The position numbers were made by a program, and so were the translations under genes. A DNA stretch of 64,000 bases from Neobacillus drentensis. GTDB lineage: Bacteria > Bacillota > Bacilli > Bacillales > Cytobacillaceae. Positions within the stretch are counted from its first letter, which is position 1, and every line of letters starts with the position of its first letter. The stretch is from contig NZ_CP091110.1 in assembly GCF_021560175.1 (NCBI RefSeq), forward strand, positions 5,432,001 through 5,496,000, read 5' to 3'. The notes under the pieces are model-generated. The model saw only the letters and a list, made by a program, of their open reading frames with translations. It was not told where the DNA came from and did no database searches. This document shows, in pieces, positions 17,335 to 25,294 of this stretch.

Positions 17335-17389
17335 AACAACATATAAATGTTGTTTTCAAAGGGTTTAATTAGCACTACTATAATAGTGC
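17335..17389. promoter_or_regulatory. Two dyads in the cytochrome/secA control region
   Basis: AACAACAT-ATAA-ATGTTGTT (17335-17354) is a perfect 8-bp inverted repeat. GCACTACTATAATAGTGC (17372-17389) matches its reverse complement at 16 of 18 positions. Both lie upstream of the first cytochrome gene. Nearby TTTGTGAATATTTCTTCA (17288-17305) contains one Fnr/Rex-like half-site. These are candidate operators; no regulator gene is adjacent. Confidence 0.4.
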
Positions 17390-17602
17390 AAACATCCGAA
17401 ATTGTTCATTTTTATACAAAAATATTATATTTTATACAACCGTTATTCATTTAAAACCATCATGGTCTCCTAGGTCACAAAAGGGCCATAAGTCTGTCAA
17501 TATTGTCGAAAAATCGAATTATTACTTGCGCTTTAGTAGTAGTTCGATGAGTAGTTACTATATAATAGTAGAATCACCCTTTTTACTCTGTTTTTAACAT
17601 TG

Positions 17603-17631
17603 TTGTCACTATAAAAAGTAAATGGTAAGAT
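17603..17631 (+). promoter_or_regulatory. Probable SigA promoter of secA
   Basis: TTGTCA, a 17-bp spacer, and an extended -10 TGG-TAAGAT would start RNA near 17638, about 72 bases before the secA ATG. A TATAAT at 17561-17566 lacks a good -35. Confidence 0.45.
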
Positions 17632-17709
17632 GAAAAGGGTAATTATCGAACATTTTTGACATGGATATTTAATGTGAATTAGTCTCAGATAAAGGAGCGT
17701 TCATCAGGT

Positions 17710-20223
17710 ATGGGGATTTTAAATAAAGTATTTGATTTGAACAAACGCGAGTTGAAGCGGTTAGACAAGCTTGCAGCCAAGATTGATACACTTGCAGCCG
17801 AAACCGAAAGATTAACAGATGATCAGCTTCGCGAAAGAACAGAAGAGTTTAAAGCACGCTATCAAAAGGGCGAAACACTTGATGATTTGCTTGTAGAAGC
17901 ATTTGCAGTTGTCCGTGAAGGTGCCCGCCGTGTGCTTGGATTATATCCATACCACGTCCAATTAATGGGTGGTATCTCACTGCATGAAGGTAACATTTCC
18001 GAAATGAAGACCGGGGAAGGTAAAACCTTAACAGCGACGATGCCGGTATACTTAAATGCCCTTTCTGGTAAGGGTGTTCACGTTGTCACCGTCAACGAAT
18101 ACTTGGCAAGCCGTGACGCCACTGAAATGGGTCAATTGTATGAATTTTTAGGCCTCACTGTAGGCTTAAACCTAAACAGCATGGATAGTGAAGAAAAGCA
18201 GGCTGCCTATGCTGCGGATATTACTTATGGAACAAACAACGAATTTGGTTTCGACTACCTTCGTGACAATATGGTCCTTTATAAAGAGCAAAAAGTTCAG
18301 CGCCCGCTTTTTTATGCGGTCATTGACGAGGTTGACTCCATCTTAATTGACGAAGCCCGTACACCATTGATTATCTCTGGTTCAGCCCAGAAATCAGCTG
18401 TCCTTTATATTCAAGCGAATGCGTTTGTGCGGACGTTGACAAAAGAAGTTGATTACACCTATGACGAGAAAACAAAGGGTGTTATGCTCACCGAAGAAGG
18501 AATTAGTAAAGCTGAAAAAGCGTTCGGCATTGAAAACCTCTTCGATATGGCCCATGTTACGTTGAACCATCATATAAACCAGGCGTTAAAAGCCAATGTT
18601 AGTATGCACTTGGATATCGATTACGTTGTTCAAGACGGCGAGATTGTCATTGTTGACCAATTTACGGGCCGTTTGATGAAGGGGCGCCGTTATAGCGAAG
18701 GCCTGCACCAGGCTATTGAAGCAAAAGAAGGTCTTGAGGTTCAAAATGAAAGCATGACCATGGCAACGATTACGTTCCAAAACTACTTCCGTATGTATGA
18801 AAAATTAGCCGGTATGACCGGTACAGCGAAAACGGAAGAAGAGGAATTCCGCAACATCTATAATATGAATGTTATTGTCATTCCAACAAATAGACCAATT
18901 GCCCGTGATGACCGTGCCGATTTGATTTATGCAACAATGGACGGCAAATTCCGTGCAGTGGTGGAAGATATTGCGGAACGCCATCAAAAGGGACAACCAG
19001 TGCTGGTTGGTACGGTTGCCATCGAGACATCCGAATTAATTTCTAATTATTTATCCAAAAAACGGATTCAGCATAATGTCTTGAATGCGAAAAACCATGA
19101 ACGGGAAGCGGAGATCATTGCGGAAGCAGGCCATCAGGGTTCAGTTACGATTGCGACGAACATGGCCGGGCGTGGTACAGACATTAAGCTTGGTGAAGGT
19201 GTGATTGAACTAGGCGGTCTCGCGGTAATTGGCACCGAGCGCCATGAAAGCCGACGGATTGATAACCAGCTTCGTGGACGTTCTGGACGTCAAGGAGACC
19301 CAGGTGTAACTCAATTCTATCTATCAATGGAAGATGAATTGATGCGCCGCTTTGGCTCTGACAATATGAAAGCCATGATGCAGCGACTTGGTATGGACGA
19401 CAGCCAGCCAATCCAGAGTAAAATGGTTTCCCGTGCCGTTGAATCGGCGCAAAAACGGGTAGAGGGCAACAACTTTGATGCTCGTAAACAGCTCTTGCAA
19501 TATGACGATGTCCTACGTCAGCAGCGTGAGATCATTTACTCACAGCGCGATGAAGTATTAGAATCTGAAGACTTGCGCGAGATCGTTCAAAAGATGATTC
19601 TAAACTCGATTGAGCGGAATGTCGATGTTCATGCCCCACGTCATGAGGATGAGGAAGCATGGGATCTGCAAGCGATTGTCGAATATGTTCAGGCCACCCT
19701 TCTTCATGAAGGTGATATCACAGTCGATGACCTAAAAGGCAAAGAGCCGGAAGAGATCGTTGAGGAAATTTTTGCAAAGGTCAAGGAGCGCTACGAGGAG
19801 AAAGAACAGATTCTGTTCCCTGAGCAAATGCGTGAATTCGAGAAGGTTGTTACTTTAAGAGCGGTTGACTCTAAATGGACGGACCATATTGATGCCATGG
19901 ATCAGCTTCGTCAAGGAATCCATCTGCGCGCTTATGGACAAATCGATCCGCTTCGTGAATACCAGCATGAAGGGTTCGCTATGTTTGAAGCGATGATTCA
20001 GTCCATTGAGGATGAAACAGCCATGTATATCATGAAGGCAGAAATTCGCAATAACCTCGAGCGTCAAGAGGTGGCGAAAGGCCAAGCGGTGAATCCGAAG
20101 GAAGACGGCGAAGCAGTGAAGCAGAAGCCAAAAGTGAAGCAGCTGGATGTCGGCCGTAATGCTCCATGTATTTGCGGCAGTGGTAAGAAGTATAAAAACT
20201 GCTGTGGGGCTGGGAAATTATAA
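17710..20223 (+). CDS. secA: Preprotein translocase ATPase SecA
   Basis: SecA is the motor that drives preproteins through SecYEG. The 837-aa protein has standard length and order: Walker A MKTGEGKT (about 100-107), the DEVDSILIDEAR Walker B, the preprotein cross-linking domain, TMATITFQNYF, AGRGTDIKL, the IRA/scaffold helices, and a C-terminal SEC-C zinc motif (APCICGSGKKYKNCC). AAAGGAG precedes the ATG with a 12-nt spacer. In B. subtilis hpf, secA and prfB point the same way. Here secA is plus while hpf and prfB are minus, and a cytochrome cluster separates secA from prfB. Confidence 0.98.
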   Translation: MGILNKVFDLNKRELKRLDKLAAKIDTLAAETERLTDDQLRERTEEFKARYQKGETLDDLLVEAFAVVREGARRVLGLYPYHVQLMGGISLHEGNISEMKTGEGKTLTATMPVYLNALSGKGVHVVTVNEYLASRDATEMGQLYEFLGLTVGLNLNSMDSEEKQAAYAADITYGTNNEFGFDYLRDNMVLYKEQKVQRPLFYAVIDEVDSILIDEARTPLIISGSAQKSAVLYIQANAFVRTLTKEVDYTYDEKTKGVMLTEEGISKAEKAFGIENLFDMAHVTLNHHINQALKANVSMHLDIDYVVQDGEIVIVDQFTGRLMKGRRYSEGLHQAIEAKEGLEVQNESMTMATITFQNYFRMYEKLAGMTGTAKTEEEEFRNIYNMNVIVIPTNRPIARDDRADLIYATMDGKFRAVVEDIAERHQKGQPVLVGTVAIETSELISNYLSKKRIQHNVLNAKNHEREAEIIAEAGHQGSVTIATNMAGRGTDIKLGEGVIELGGLAVIGTERHESRRIDNQLRGRSGRQGDPGVTQFYLSMEDELMRRFGSDNMKAMMQRLGMDDSQPIQSKMVSRAVESAQKRVEGNNFDARKQLLQYDDVLRQQREIIYSQRDEVLESEDLREIVQKMILNSIERNVDVHAPRHEDEEAWDLQAIVEYVQATLLHEGDITVDDLKGKEPEEIVEEIFAKVKERYEEKEQILFPEQMREFEKVVTLRAVDSKWTDHIDAMDQLRQGIHLRAYGQIDPLREYQHEGFAMFEAMIQSIEDETAMYIMKAEIRNNLERQEVAKGQAVNPKEDGEAVKQKPKVKQLDVGRNAPCICGSGKKYKNCCGAGKL

Positions 20224-20288
20224 GAAGTGTGCAGCACACCAGCCGCTATGGCATTGGTGCTGGATAATTCTTAAAGATTTTGTATATC

Positions 20289-20319
20289 GGTCAGCGACTT
20301 TGTCGCTGGCCATTTTTTT
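20289..20319 (+). terminator. Terminator of secA
   Basis: GGTCAGCGAC-TTT-GTCGCTGGCC is a 10-bp stem (one G-U-type mismatch region) followed by ATTTTTTT. Confidence 0.9.
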
Positions 20320-20347
20320 GCTTTTATCTGTTTTCTAATGAATACCT

Positions 20348-20654
20348 CTATTGGACAGTTTTCTAGTATTGTCGAGAGTTTTGTCCAATAGATGCGTATC
20401 TATTGGACAATCTTCTTCGGCAACACAAGGTTTCTGTCTATTAGAGTCCTTCTATTGGACAATCTGCTATGGCAGCACAAGGTTTCTGTCTATTAGAGTG
20501 CTTCTATTGGACAATTTTCCATAAATCACAAGAGGTTTGTCTTATAGGAGCTCTTTATTGAACAGTTTTTGGTATACACTAAGCAATTTTGTCCAATAGG
20601 CTTAATCCTTTTAGACAATTCACAAATGAAATACCTGAACTTTGTTCTATAGGA
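20348..20654. repeat. Six-unit tandem array of imperfect hairpins, 52-bp period
   Basis: Units start at 20348, 20400, 20452, 20504, about 20555 and 20608. Each starts with CTATTGGACAA or a variant and ends about 45 bp later with the inverse, TTGTCyAATAG. Units 2 and 3 are almost identical and the outer ones have decayed. Each unit could form a stem with a loop of about 22-25 nt. No coding frame is seen. With the DnaA boxes this fills the gap 20224-20817. Confidence 0.88.
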
Positions 20655-20710
20655 GAAGTTTTCATAGAAATCCACCATCCCTCCCCTTCTCTCAGGATAG
20701 ACAATCTACT

Positions 20711-20799
20711 TTATACACATATTTTATCTACCACCTGTGACTAATGTGTATAACATTCAGAATTTTGTGGATAAGAATATAAAAAAAGAGTTATCCACA
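20711..20799. promoter_or_regulatory. Cluster of four perfect DnaA boxes
   Basis: Matches to TTATNCACA (9/9) are at 20711-20719 (plus, TTATACACA), 20745-20753 (minus, TTATACACA), 20766-20774 (minus, TTATCCACA) and 20791-20799 (plus, TTATCCACA). They lie in 89 bp of AT-rich DNA in a plus-minus-minus-plus layout. dnaA/dnaN are not in the window, so this is not obviously oriC. Clusters like this outside oriC bind and titrate DnaA in B. subtilis. Confidence 0.75.
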
Positions 20800-20818
20800 T
20801 GGGGACAACTCTTTTTTT
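20782..20818 (-). terminator. Terminator of the DUF1028 gene (bidirectional)
   Basis: AAAAAGAGTT ... AACTCTTTTT with inner GTCC/GGAT pairing overlaps the stop codon of the minus-strand gene. It has T-runs on both strands. The fourth DnaA box lies inside the stem-loop. Confidence 0.75.
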
Positions 20819-21660
20819 CAGTTTTTTTCCATAAATTCTAAGATCTCTAAATCAATAAGTCCTGTTTGCTGTTCTCTCATTTCAAAGTTTTCTGTATGAA
20901 TAAAGTTGGTTAACGCACGATAAACTTCCTCGATCCTAATCATATCACCCGTTAAATAGCCCCATCTTCCCAACTGCACAATTAACTCTGCTTTTACCTT
21001 CCCTTCAACCGAAACGATCTTCTCTGGTTTTGATGGTGCAAAATATAATTGCTGAAGCTGGTAAAGGCGGATTAATTCTTTAATTGGGTCTGGATGATCG
21101 TCCACGCGGAGGTCCACATAGCGGTCATTAAAGCCGCCGTAGCCGCCCGCTTCCTTTACCACGAATAGTGCCGCCGACTGCTTGCCTCTGCTGTCCCCGC
21201 CGGCTTCTTGACCCGCATCCAATGCCGCAAGCAATCTTGCTGCAAGTGTTCCTCGAGTCTCTTCAAACACGTGTCCCATCGCGTTCACAGTTTTTTCGTC
21301 CACTAAAATATTTCCTTGTGCGGCAAAATGAGCCTCTGTGAGCCCGCCAGCCCAATCATAGCATTCCTTACCAGTAAAGCTAGCTGCGTTGCCAGCCGCA
21401 TCAATTAAGCCGAACTGGCGCATCTCTCGCTCAGGGTCGTCGGCAATTAATATTTCAAGCACCTCTTGCGCTGTTTTTCCCTTTGCCATTAATTCAAGTC
21501 CTTTTGGACCATATGCCGTGTTGGCATATGACTGAGTGGCAACCGCACCGGCACCCGCTTTTGCCCAAGGAACTACTGAACCTACCCCTAAAAACTTAGA
21601 CTGTACGGCAATTCCCCATTCTTTTTCAATTGGATCATAGCCAACGATAGAAAATGTCAT
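20818..21660 (-). CDS. DUF1028 family protein (predicted Ntn-hydrolase fold)
   Basis: The 280-aa protein begins MTFSIVGYDPIEKEWGIAVQ and has the conserved GVGSVVPWAKAGAGAVATQS and GLIDAAGNAASFTG segments of DUF1028, placed in the Ntn-hydrolase superfamily. The last 60 residues (from about 220) are a separate small helical domain. There is no signal peptide. The substrate is unknown. It lies 74 bp downstream of hpf on the same strand but behind the hpf terminator. This gene is not between hpf and secA in B. subtilis. Confidence 0.85.
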   Translation of the reverse strand: MTFSIVGYDPIEKEWGIAVQSKFLGVGSVVPWAKAGAGAVATQSYANTAYGPKGLELMAKGKTAQEVLEILIADDPEREMRQFGLIDAAGNAASFTGKECYDWAGGLTEAHFAAQGNILVDEKTVNAMGHVFEETRGTLAARLLAALDAGQEAGGDSRGKQSAALFVVKEAGGYGGFNDRYVDLRVDDHPDPIKELIRLYQLQQLYFAPSKPEKIVSVEGKVKAELIVQLGRWGYLTGDMIRIEEVYRALTNFIHTENFEMREQQTGLIDLEILEFMEKN

Positions 21661-21688
21661 GATGTAACCTCCACCATTGTGTTTTTAT

Positions 21689-21719
21689 AAAAAAACACTG
21701 CTCCGGTAAGGGAGCAGCG
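21689..21719 (-). terminator. Terminator of hpf
   Basis: The minus strand shows GCTGCTCC-CTTACC-GGAGCAGT followed by GTTTTTTT, just past the hpf stop. Confidence 0.88.
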
Positions 21720-21734
21720 TTCCTGTTATCAGCT

Positions 21735-22283
21735 TTACTGTGCTTCGATTAAGCCATAACGGCCATCTTTACGCTTATAAACAACATTTGTACGGTTAGT
21801 ATCAGAATTATTAAATACATAGAAGCTGTGGCCCAGCATGTTCATTTGCAGAATTGCTTCTTCACTGTCCATTGGTTTTAAGTCAAAACGCTTAGTACGG
21901 ACTAATTCTAGATCTTCTTCATCATGATCGAGAGTCTCAGGGCTTTCAGTTGCTGCAAAAGTGAATGAAGGTTCCCCTTTTTCACGGAATTTGCGGTTTA
22001 CTTTTGTTTTGTGCTTGCGGATTTGACGCTCAAGTTTGTCAGTAATCAAGTCAATCGCTGCATACATATCAACGTTTGTTTCTTCAGCGCGTAATACTAG
22101 CTGCGGTAGTGGAATAGTGACCTCTACTTTTGAAGATTTATCTTGATTGAATCTAAGATTCACGTTTACATTTGCATCAGGTGCTTCAGTAAAATAACGC
22201 TCTAATTTAGAAATCTTCTTTTCAACATACTCTCTAATTGCTGGAGTAACCTCAATGTTTTCACCACGTACGTTGTATTTCAT
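21735..22283 (-). CDS. hpf: Long-form ribosome hibernation promoting factor
   Basis: A 182-aa protein of the long HPF type (B. subtilis YvyD). The N-terminal S30AE/RaiA-like domain (1-100, MKYNVRGENIEVTPAIREYVEKKI) binds the 30S subunit. A linker precedes the C-terminal dimerisation domain (about 125-182, VVYKRKDGRYGLIE), which joins two ribosomes into 100S dimers. AAAGGAGG precedes the ATG. A promoter region with SigB- and SigH-like elements lies upstream, as expected for a stress and stationary-phase gene. Confidence 0.96.
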   Translation of the reverse strand: MKYNVRGENIEVTPAIREYVEKKISKLERYFTEAPDANVNVNLRFNQDKSSKVEVTIPLPQLVLRAEETNVDMYAAIDLITDKLERQIRKHKTKVNRKFREKGEPSFTFAATESPETLDHDEEDLELVRTKRFDLKPMDSEEAILQMNMLGHSFYVFNNSDTNRTNVVYKRKDGRYGLIEAQ

Positions 22284-22324
22284 GTGGACTCCTCCTTTTG
22301 TTAAGGCTATGTAAATACAATTCT

Positions 22325-22358
22325 ATTTTACCCTATAAGATTCCTGCTAAAACCGTAT
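22325..22358 (-). promoter_or_regulatory. Overlapping SigB and SigH promoters of hpf
   Basis: On the minus strand GTTTTA (22353-22348), 14 bp, then GGGTAA (22333-22328) matches the SigB consensus GTTTAA-N12-15-GGGTAT. In the same DNA GCAGGAATC, 12 bp, then ATAGAATTG matches SigH. B. subtilis yvyD is known to depend on both factors. Confidence 0.6.
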
Positions 22359-22556
22359 AATAATTTTGTCGAATTTTTGACAAAAACAATAGGGTAATAG
22401 TGCCTATAGGGATTACAAGCGTTGACTTTACTGGGATATTTCCACTAAAATGAATGGTTATTCATATATTTATTTTATTATTTTGGAGGACAATTTGCCA
22501 CTAATTGGCCTAGGGAATACGTTACATTGATGTGAACATGAATGGAGGATACAATC

Positions 22557-23054
22557 ATGGAACAGGAAAATCGGAAAAAGCTAGCCTGGCATGAGACCCT
22601 GGAATTACATGAGATGGTGGCTTTTCAATCCTTAGGATTAATGAAACTGAAAATGTCGATCAATAAAGTAACTGACTCCGAGCTTAGAGAATTATACCGT
22701 TTATGTATTCAGGATTTAGAAAAAAACCTTAACGAATTACTGAAATATTATCCTTCCGCCCAAGGCTATCAAGCCCGTGAAGAGGAAGAGGTCCGCGAGG
22801 ATATTGGCTTCTTTGCCGGAGATTTATTGGCTTTATCGAAAACAATGGTGCGAAATCTTTCTGTTGCCATCACGGAAACAGCCACCCCTGCTCTACGAAA
22901 AACCTTTACGAATCAGTTGATGGGAGCAATTCATGGTCACGAGAGAGTTTTTAATTATATGCACAAACATGGCTACTATCCTGCCTACGATTTAGGTCTT
23001 CTTCTCGGTCATGATATTGAAAATGCTCAAAGGGCACTAAAGATGCGATTCTAA
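22557..23054 (+). CDS. CotF-like spore coat / ferritin-like helical protein
   Basis: The 165-aa protein is all-helical, with a family-like pattern: LELHEMVAFQSLGLMKLK near the start and a C-terminal stretch with GAIHGHERVFNYMHKHGYYPAYDL, typical of Coat F domain proteins. The start at 22557 is chosen because GGAGG lies eight bases upstream; an in-frame ATG five codons earlier overlaps that site. CotF-type proteins are spore coat components or unassigned sporulation proteins. It sits alone, divergent from hpf and convergent with comFC, where B. subtilis has its flagellar block. Confidence 0.7.
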   Translation: MEQENRKKLAWHETLELHEMVAFQSLGLMKLKMSINKVTDSELRELYRLCIQDLEKNLNELLKYYPSAQGYQAREEEEVREDIGFFAGDLLALSKTMVRNLSVAITETATPALRKTFTNQLMGAIHGHERVFNYMHKHGYYPAYDLGLLLGHDIENAQRALKMRF

Positions 23055-23078
23055 TTTCAGGCGCGGTGGGCGCCGAGT

Positions 23079-23795
23079 CTATCTTGCGATCGTAAATGAT
23101 TGGACGCTCGTCGCCCCCGCCCCTTTTAGAAGTTTCGCTGCATGCCTAAGTGTCGAGCCGGTGGTGTAAATATCATCGATTAATAAAATCCTTTTTCCTT
23201 GTAATTCACTGTCAGGCTCGACTTTAAAGACCTGGGGGATATGGATCCGCTCTTCCCTTGATTTTTTCGATTGTTTTTCAGAATGGACCCGCGTAAGGAT
23301 ATCGTCCGATTGGAAGCCTGCAAAGGTTAGGACTGCCGTTGCCTGATTAAAGCCGCGTTCATACAGCCGCTCTTCACTTAAAGGAATAGGAACAAGTAAA
23401 TCTGGGGTGATTTTAGTGATTTCTTTTTTAAAAAGTTCCGCAAATATCTTGGCCAATACATAATCTCCGCGAAATTTGTACACGGCAATCAAGTCTTTTA
23501 AAAAATCGTTGTATAGGTAAAGAGCATGATTCTTTTCAAGAAAGCCCTGCCAGTCAGGGTCCTCCTCCCAGCGTGTGCAATCATGGCACAGGTCTCCGTC
23601 ACGAAATTGTTCATTTAAATGGTGAAATGGCCGACTGCAAATCCTGCAGGTTTCCCCTGCAATGTTTTCCAGCCTGCCTTCACAAGTTGGGCATAGAAGG
23701 GGTTCCTTTTCTGGTGAGAGGAGTGTACCCCAACTAACAAGAGGAGTTATCACCTTGTGGCAATAAAGACAACGATTTTGCTGGGATAGATTCAT
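23079..23795 (-). CDS. comFC: Competence protein ComFC (phosphoribosyltransferase-like)
   Basis: 238 aa. The N-terminal zinc-ribbon has CLYCHK, CPTCE, CRICSRPF and CHDC pairs (residues 9-75). The C-terminal PRTase-like domain has LLVPIPLSEERLYERGFNQA and the PRPP-site motif LLIDDIYTTGSTL. ComFC acts with ComFA in uptake or processing of transforming DNA. It begins 11 bp after comFA. The comFB gene that separates them in B. subtilis is missing here. Confidence 0.93.
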   Translation of the reverse strand: MNLSQQNRCLYCHKVITPLVSWGTLLSPEKEPLLCPTCEGRLENIAGETCRICSRPFHHLNEQFRDGDLCHDCTRWEEDPDWQGFLEKNHALYLYNDFLKDLIAVYKFRGDYVLAKIFAELFKKEITKITPDLLVPIPLSEERLYERGFNQATAVLTFAGFQSDDILTRVHSEKQSKKSREERIHIPQVFKVEPDSELQGKRILLIDDIYTTGSTLRHAAKLLKGAGATSVQSFTIAR

Positions 23796-23806
23796 TTTAC
23801 AGCCCC

Positions 23807-25294
23807 CTATTGATCAAGTAATCCCTTGTTAAGTCCTTCTCTGTTCATCGTGACAATCTGCCTTTTCGCCTTTAGCATGTCTTCGGTTTTTCCATAATGA
23901 AAAAAAGTTACCACCCCAGTTGGATGATCCTTGCTTCGCCCTGCGCGTCCGGCAATTTGGACGAGAGCACTTTCGGTAAAAATAGAATCCTCCGCTCCCA
24001 CTACAGCTACATCGATATTGGGAAATGTAACCCCTCGCTCAAGAATGGTGGTGGTAAGGAGCATTAGAACCTCTTTGTTCCGCATTTTTTGCACCTTACT
24101 TTTTCGATCCGGGTCTTCGGCATGGACTGCTTCGATGGCAGGATGAATTTTCCGTAAGATGGCCAGTGCTTTTTCCATCAACGGAATATGTGGAAAAAAT
24201 ACTAGCGTTTGTTTTTCTGCTTGGATTCTGGTTTTAATCCACTTAACCACATTGGGAGGCAGCTTCCCTTTTTCAAGCTGTTTTTGCCAGTTCCCGCACC
24301 AAATGAATTCTGGGACCGGGAGCGGTTTGCGGTGAAATCGGGCCGGAATGGTCGTATACGCCCTTTTACCTGTTCGGCATTCTCTTTGCCATTTGGAATT
24401 AGGAGTCGCAGTGAGGTAAATCATCGCTGAAGTTGGTTTCCGGGCCTGAACGGCTGCGTACTGGAGCGACTCTTCGACTGTATATGGAAAGGCATCGACT
24501 TCATCTAGAATGATGGCATCAAAGGCATGAAAAAAACGGAGGAGCTGATGGGTGGTCGCAATGGTTAGCGGGGCATATAGGTGGCGGTCCTCACTCCCGC
24601 CGTAAAGGGAGGCAATGGGGATTTCCGGAAAGGCCGCTTTTAATCTGGGGGTGAGTTCTAAGACAACATCCGTTCTTGGCGTGGCAATGCAGATTCTTTT
24701 TTTCGCGGCTAGTGCGGATTCTATTCCAGCAAACAAGACCTCCGTTTTGCCTGCCCCGCAGACAGCCCAAATGAGGTGCTCCTGGCTTTGCTCGATCGCC
24801 TCGACAACATGTTGGGATGCGACCTTCTGCCCGTCAGAGAGCGTTCCCTGCCAGGCCATGATTTGAGCTGGGATCTGAATGTCAGGGGCTTGGCCGTTCC
24901 AGCCAATAAGCGGTGTGCATTCACTGATTCTGCCCATCATCAGACAGTTACGGCAATACAGACAAGTCTCTTTGCATCGAGCGCATGGAAAGGCGGCAAA
25001 CCATTGCGGATCCTTGTTGCCACAACGGGCACATAGTGGGTGTTTACCGTTATTTTCAATTCCTTTTCGATAGGTAAGGTATCCATGTTGATAATGGGCT
25101 TGAATGTCTGCGAGCGGGAATGGAAGGTCCTCGAGAAGGAGCTGTTTGCCGGTAAGCTGCTGTTGTAGATCCGGATTGTAAGTGAATGCGGGGTTAATCG
25201 GCGGGTTCGGGATGGTTGGAATTTGTGAGATGGGCAGGGAATCCTCTTTTGTTGTGCTCGGGATTATTAGGTTGTCTTTTTCGATAAATCGCAT
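23807..25294 (-). CDS. comFA: ComFA, DEAD-box ATPase for DNA uptake
   Basis: This 495-aa superfamily 2 helicase-like ATPase has a four-cysteine zinc module (CARCGNK, CARCKETCLYCRNC, residues 85-120), Walker A CGAGKTE (about 180), DEVD (about 268), TATP (motif III), and QIAGRAGRS (motif VI). It helps pull single-stranded DNA through the ComEC channel. The ATG follows GAGGGTG. The first 101 bp overlap the 3' end of the upstream NERD gene in another frame, so translation of the two may be coupled. An internal start cannot be excluded. Confidence 0.94.
   Translation of the reverse strand: MRFIEKDNLIIPSTTKEDSLPISQIPTIPNPPINPAFTYNPDLQQQLTGKQLLLEDLPFPLADIQAHYQHGYLTYRKGIENNGKHPLCARCGNKDPQWFAAFPCARCKETCLYCRNCLMMGRISECTPLIGWNGQAPDIQIPAQIMAWQGTLSDGQKVASQHVVEAIEQSQEHLIWAVCGAGKTEVLFAGIESALAAKKRICIATPRTDVVLELTPRLKAAFPEIPIASLYGGSEDRHLYAPLTIATTHQLLRFFHAFDAIILDEVDAFPYTVEESLQYAAVQARKPTSAMIYLTATPNSKWQRECRTGKRAYTTIPARFHRKPLPVPEFIWCGNWQKQLEKGKLPPNVVKWIKTRIQAEKQTLVFFPHIPLMEKALAILRKIHPAIEAVHAEDPDRKSKVQKMRNKEVLMLLTTTILERGVTFPNIDVAVVGAEDSIFTESALVQIAGRAGRSKDHPTGVVTFFHYGKTEDMLKAKRQIVTMNREGLNKGLLDQ

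Noticed and set aside
20348..20654. CRISPR array
   Set aside because: The period is 52 bp but units are similar over their whole length, with no unique spacers, and no cas genes are near.
20711..20799. Chromosomal replication origin
   Set aside because: No dnaA, dnaN or AT-rich unwinding trio region was found nearby; the locus in B. subtilis is far from oriC.
23055..23078. Terminator between the CotF-like gene and comFC
   Set aside because: A GGCGC/GCGCC hairpin exists but the stem is 5 bp and no T-run follows on either strand.
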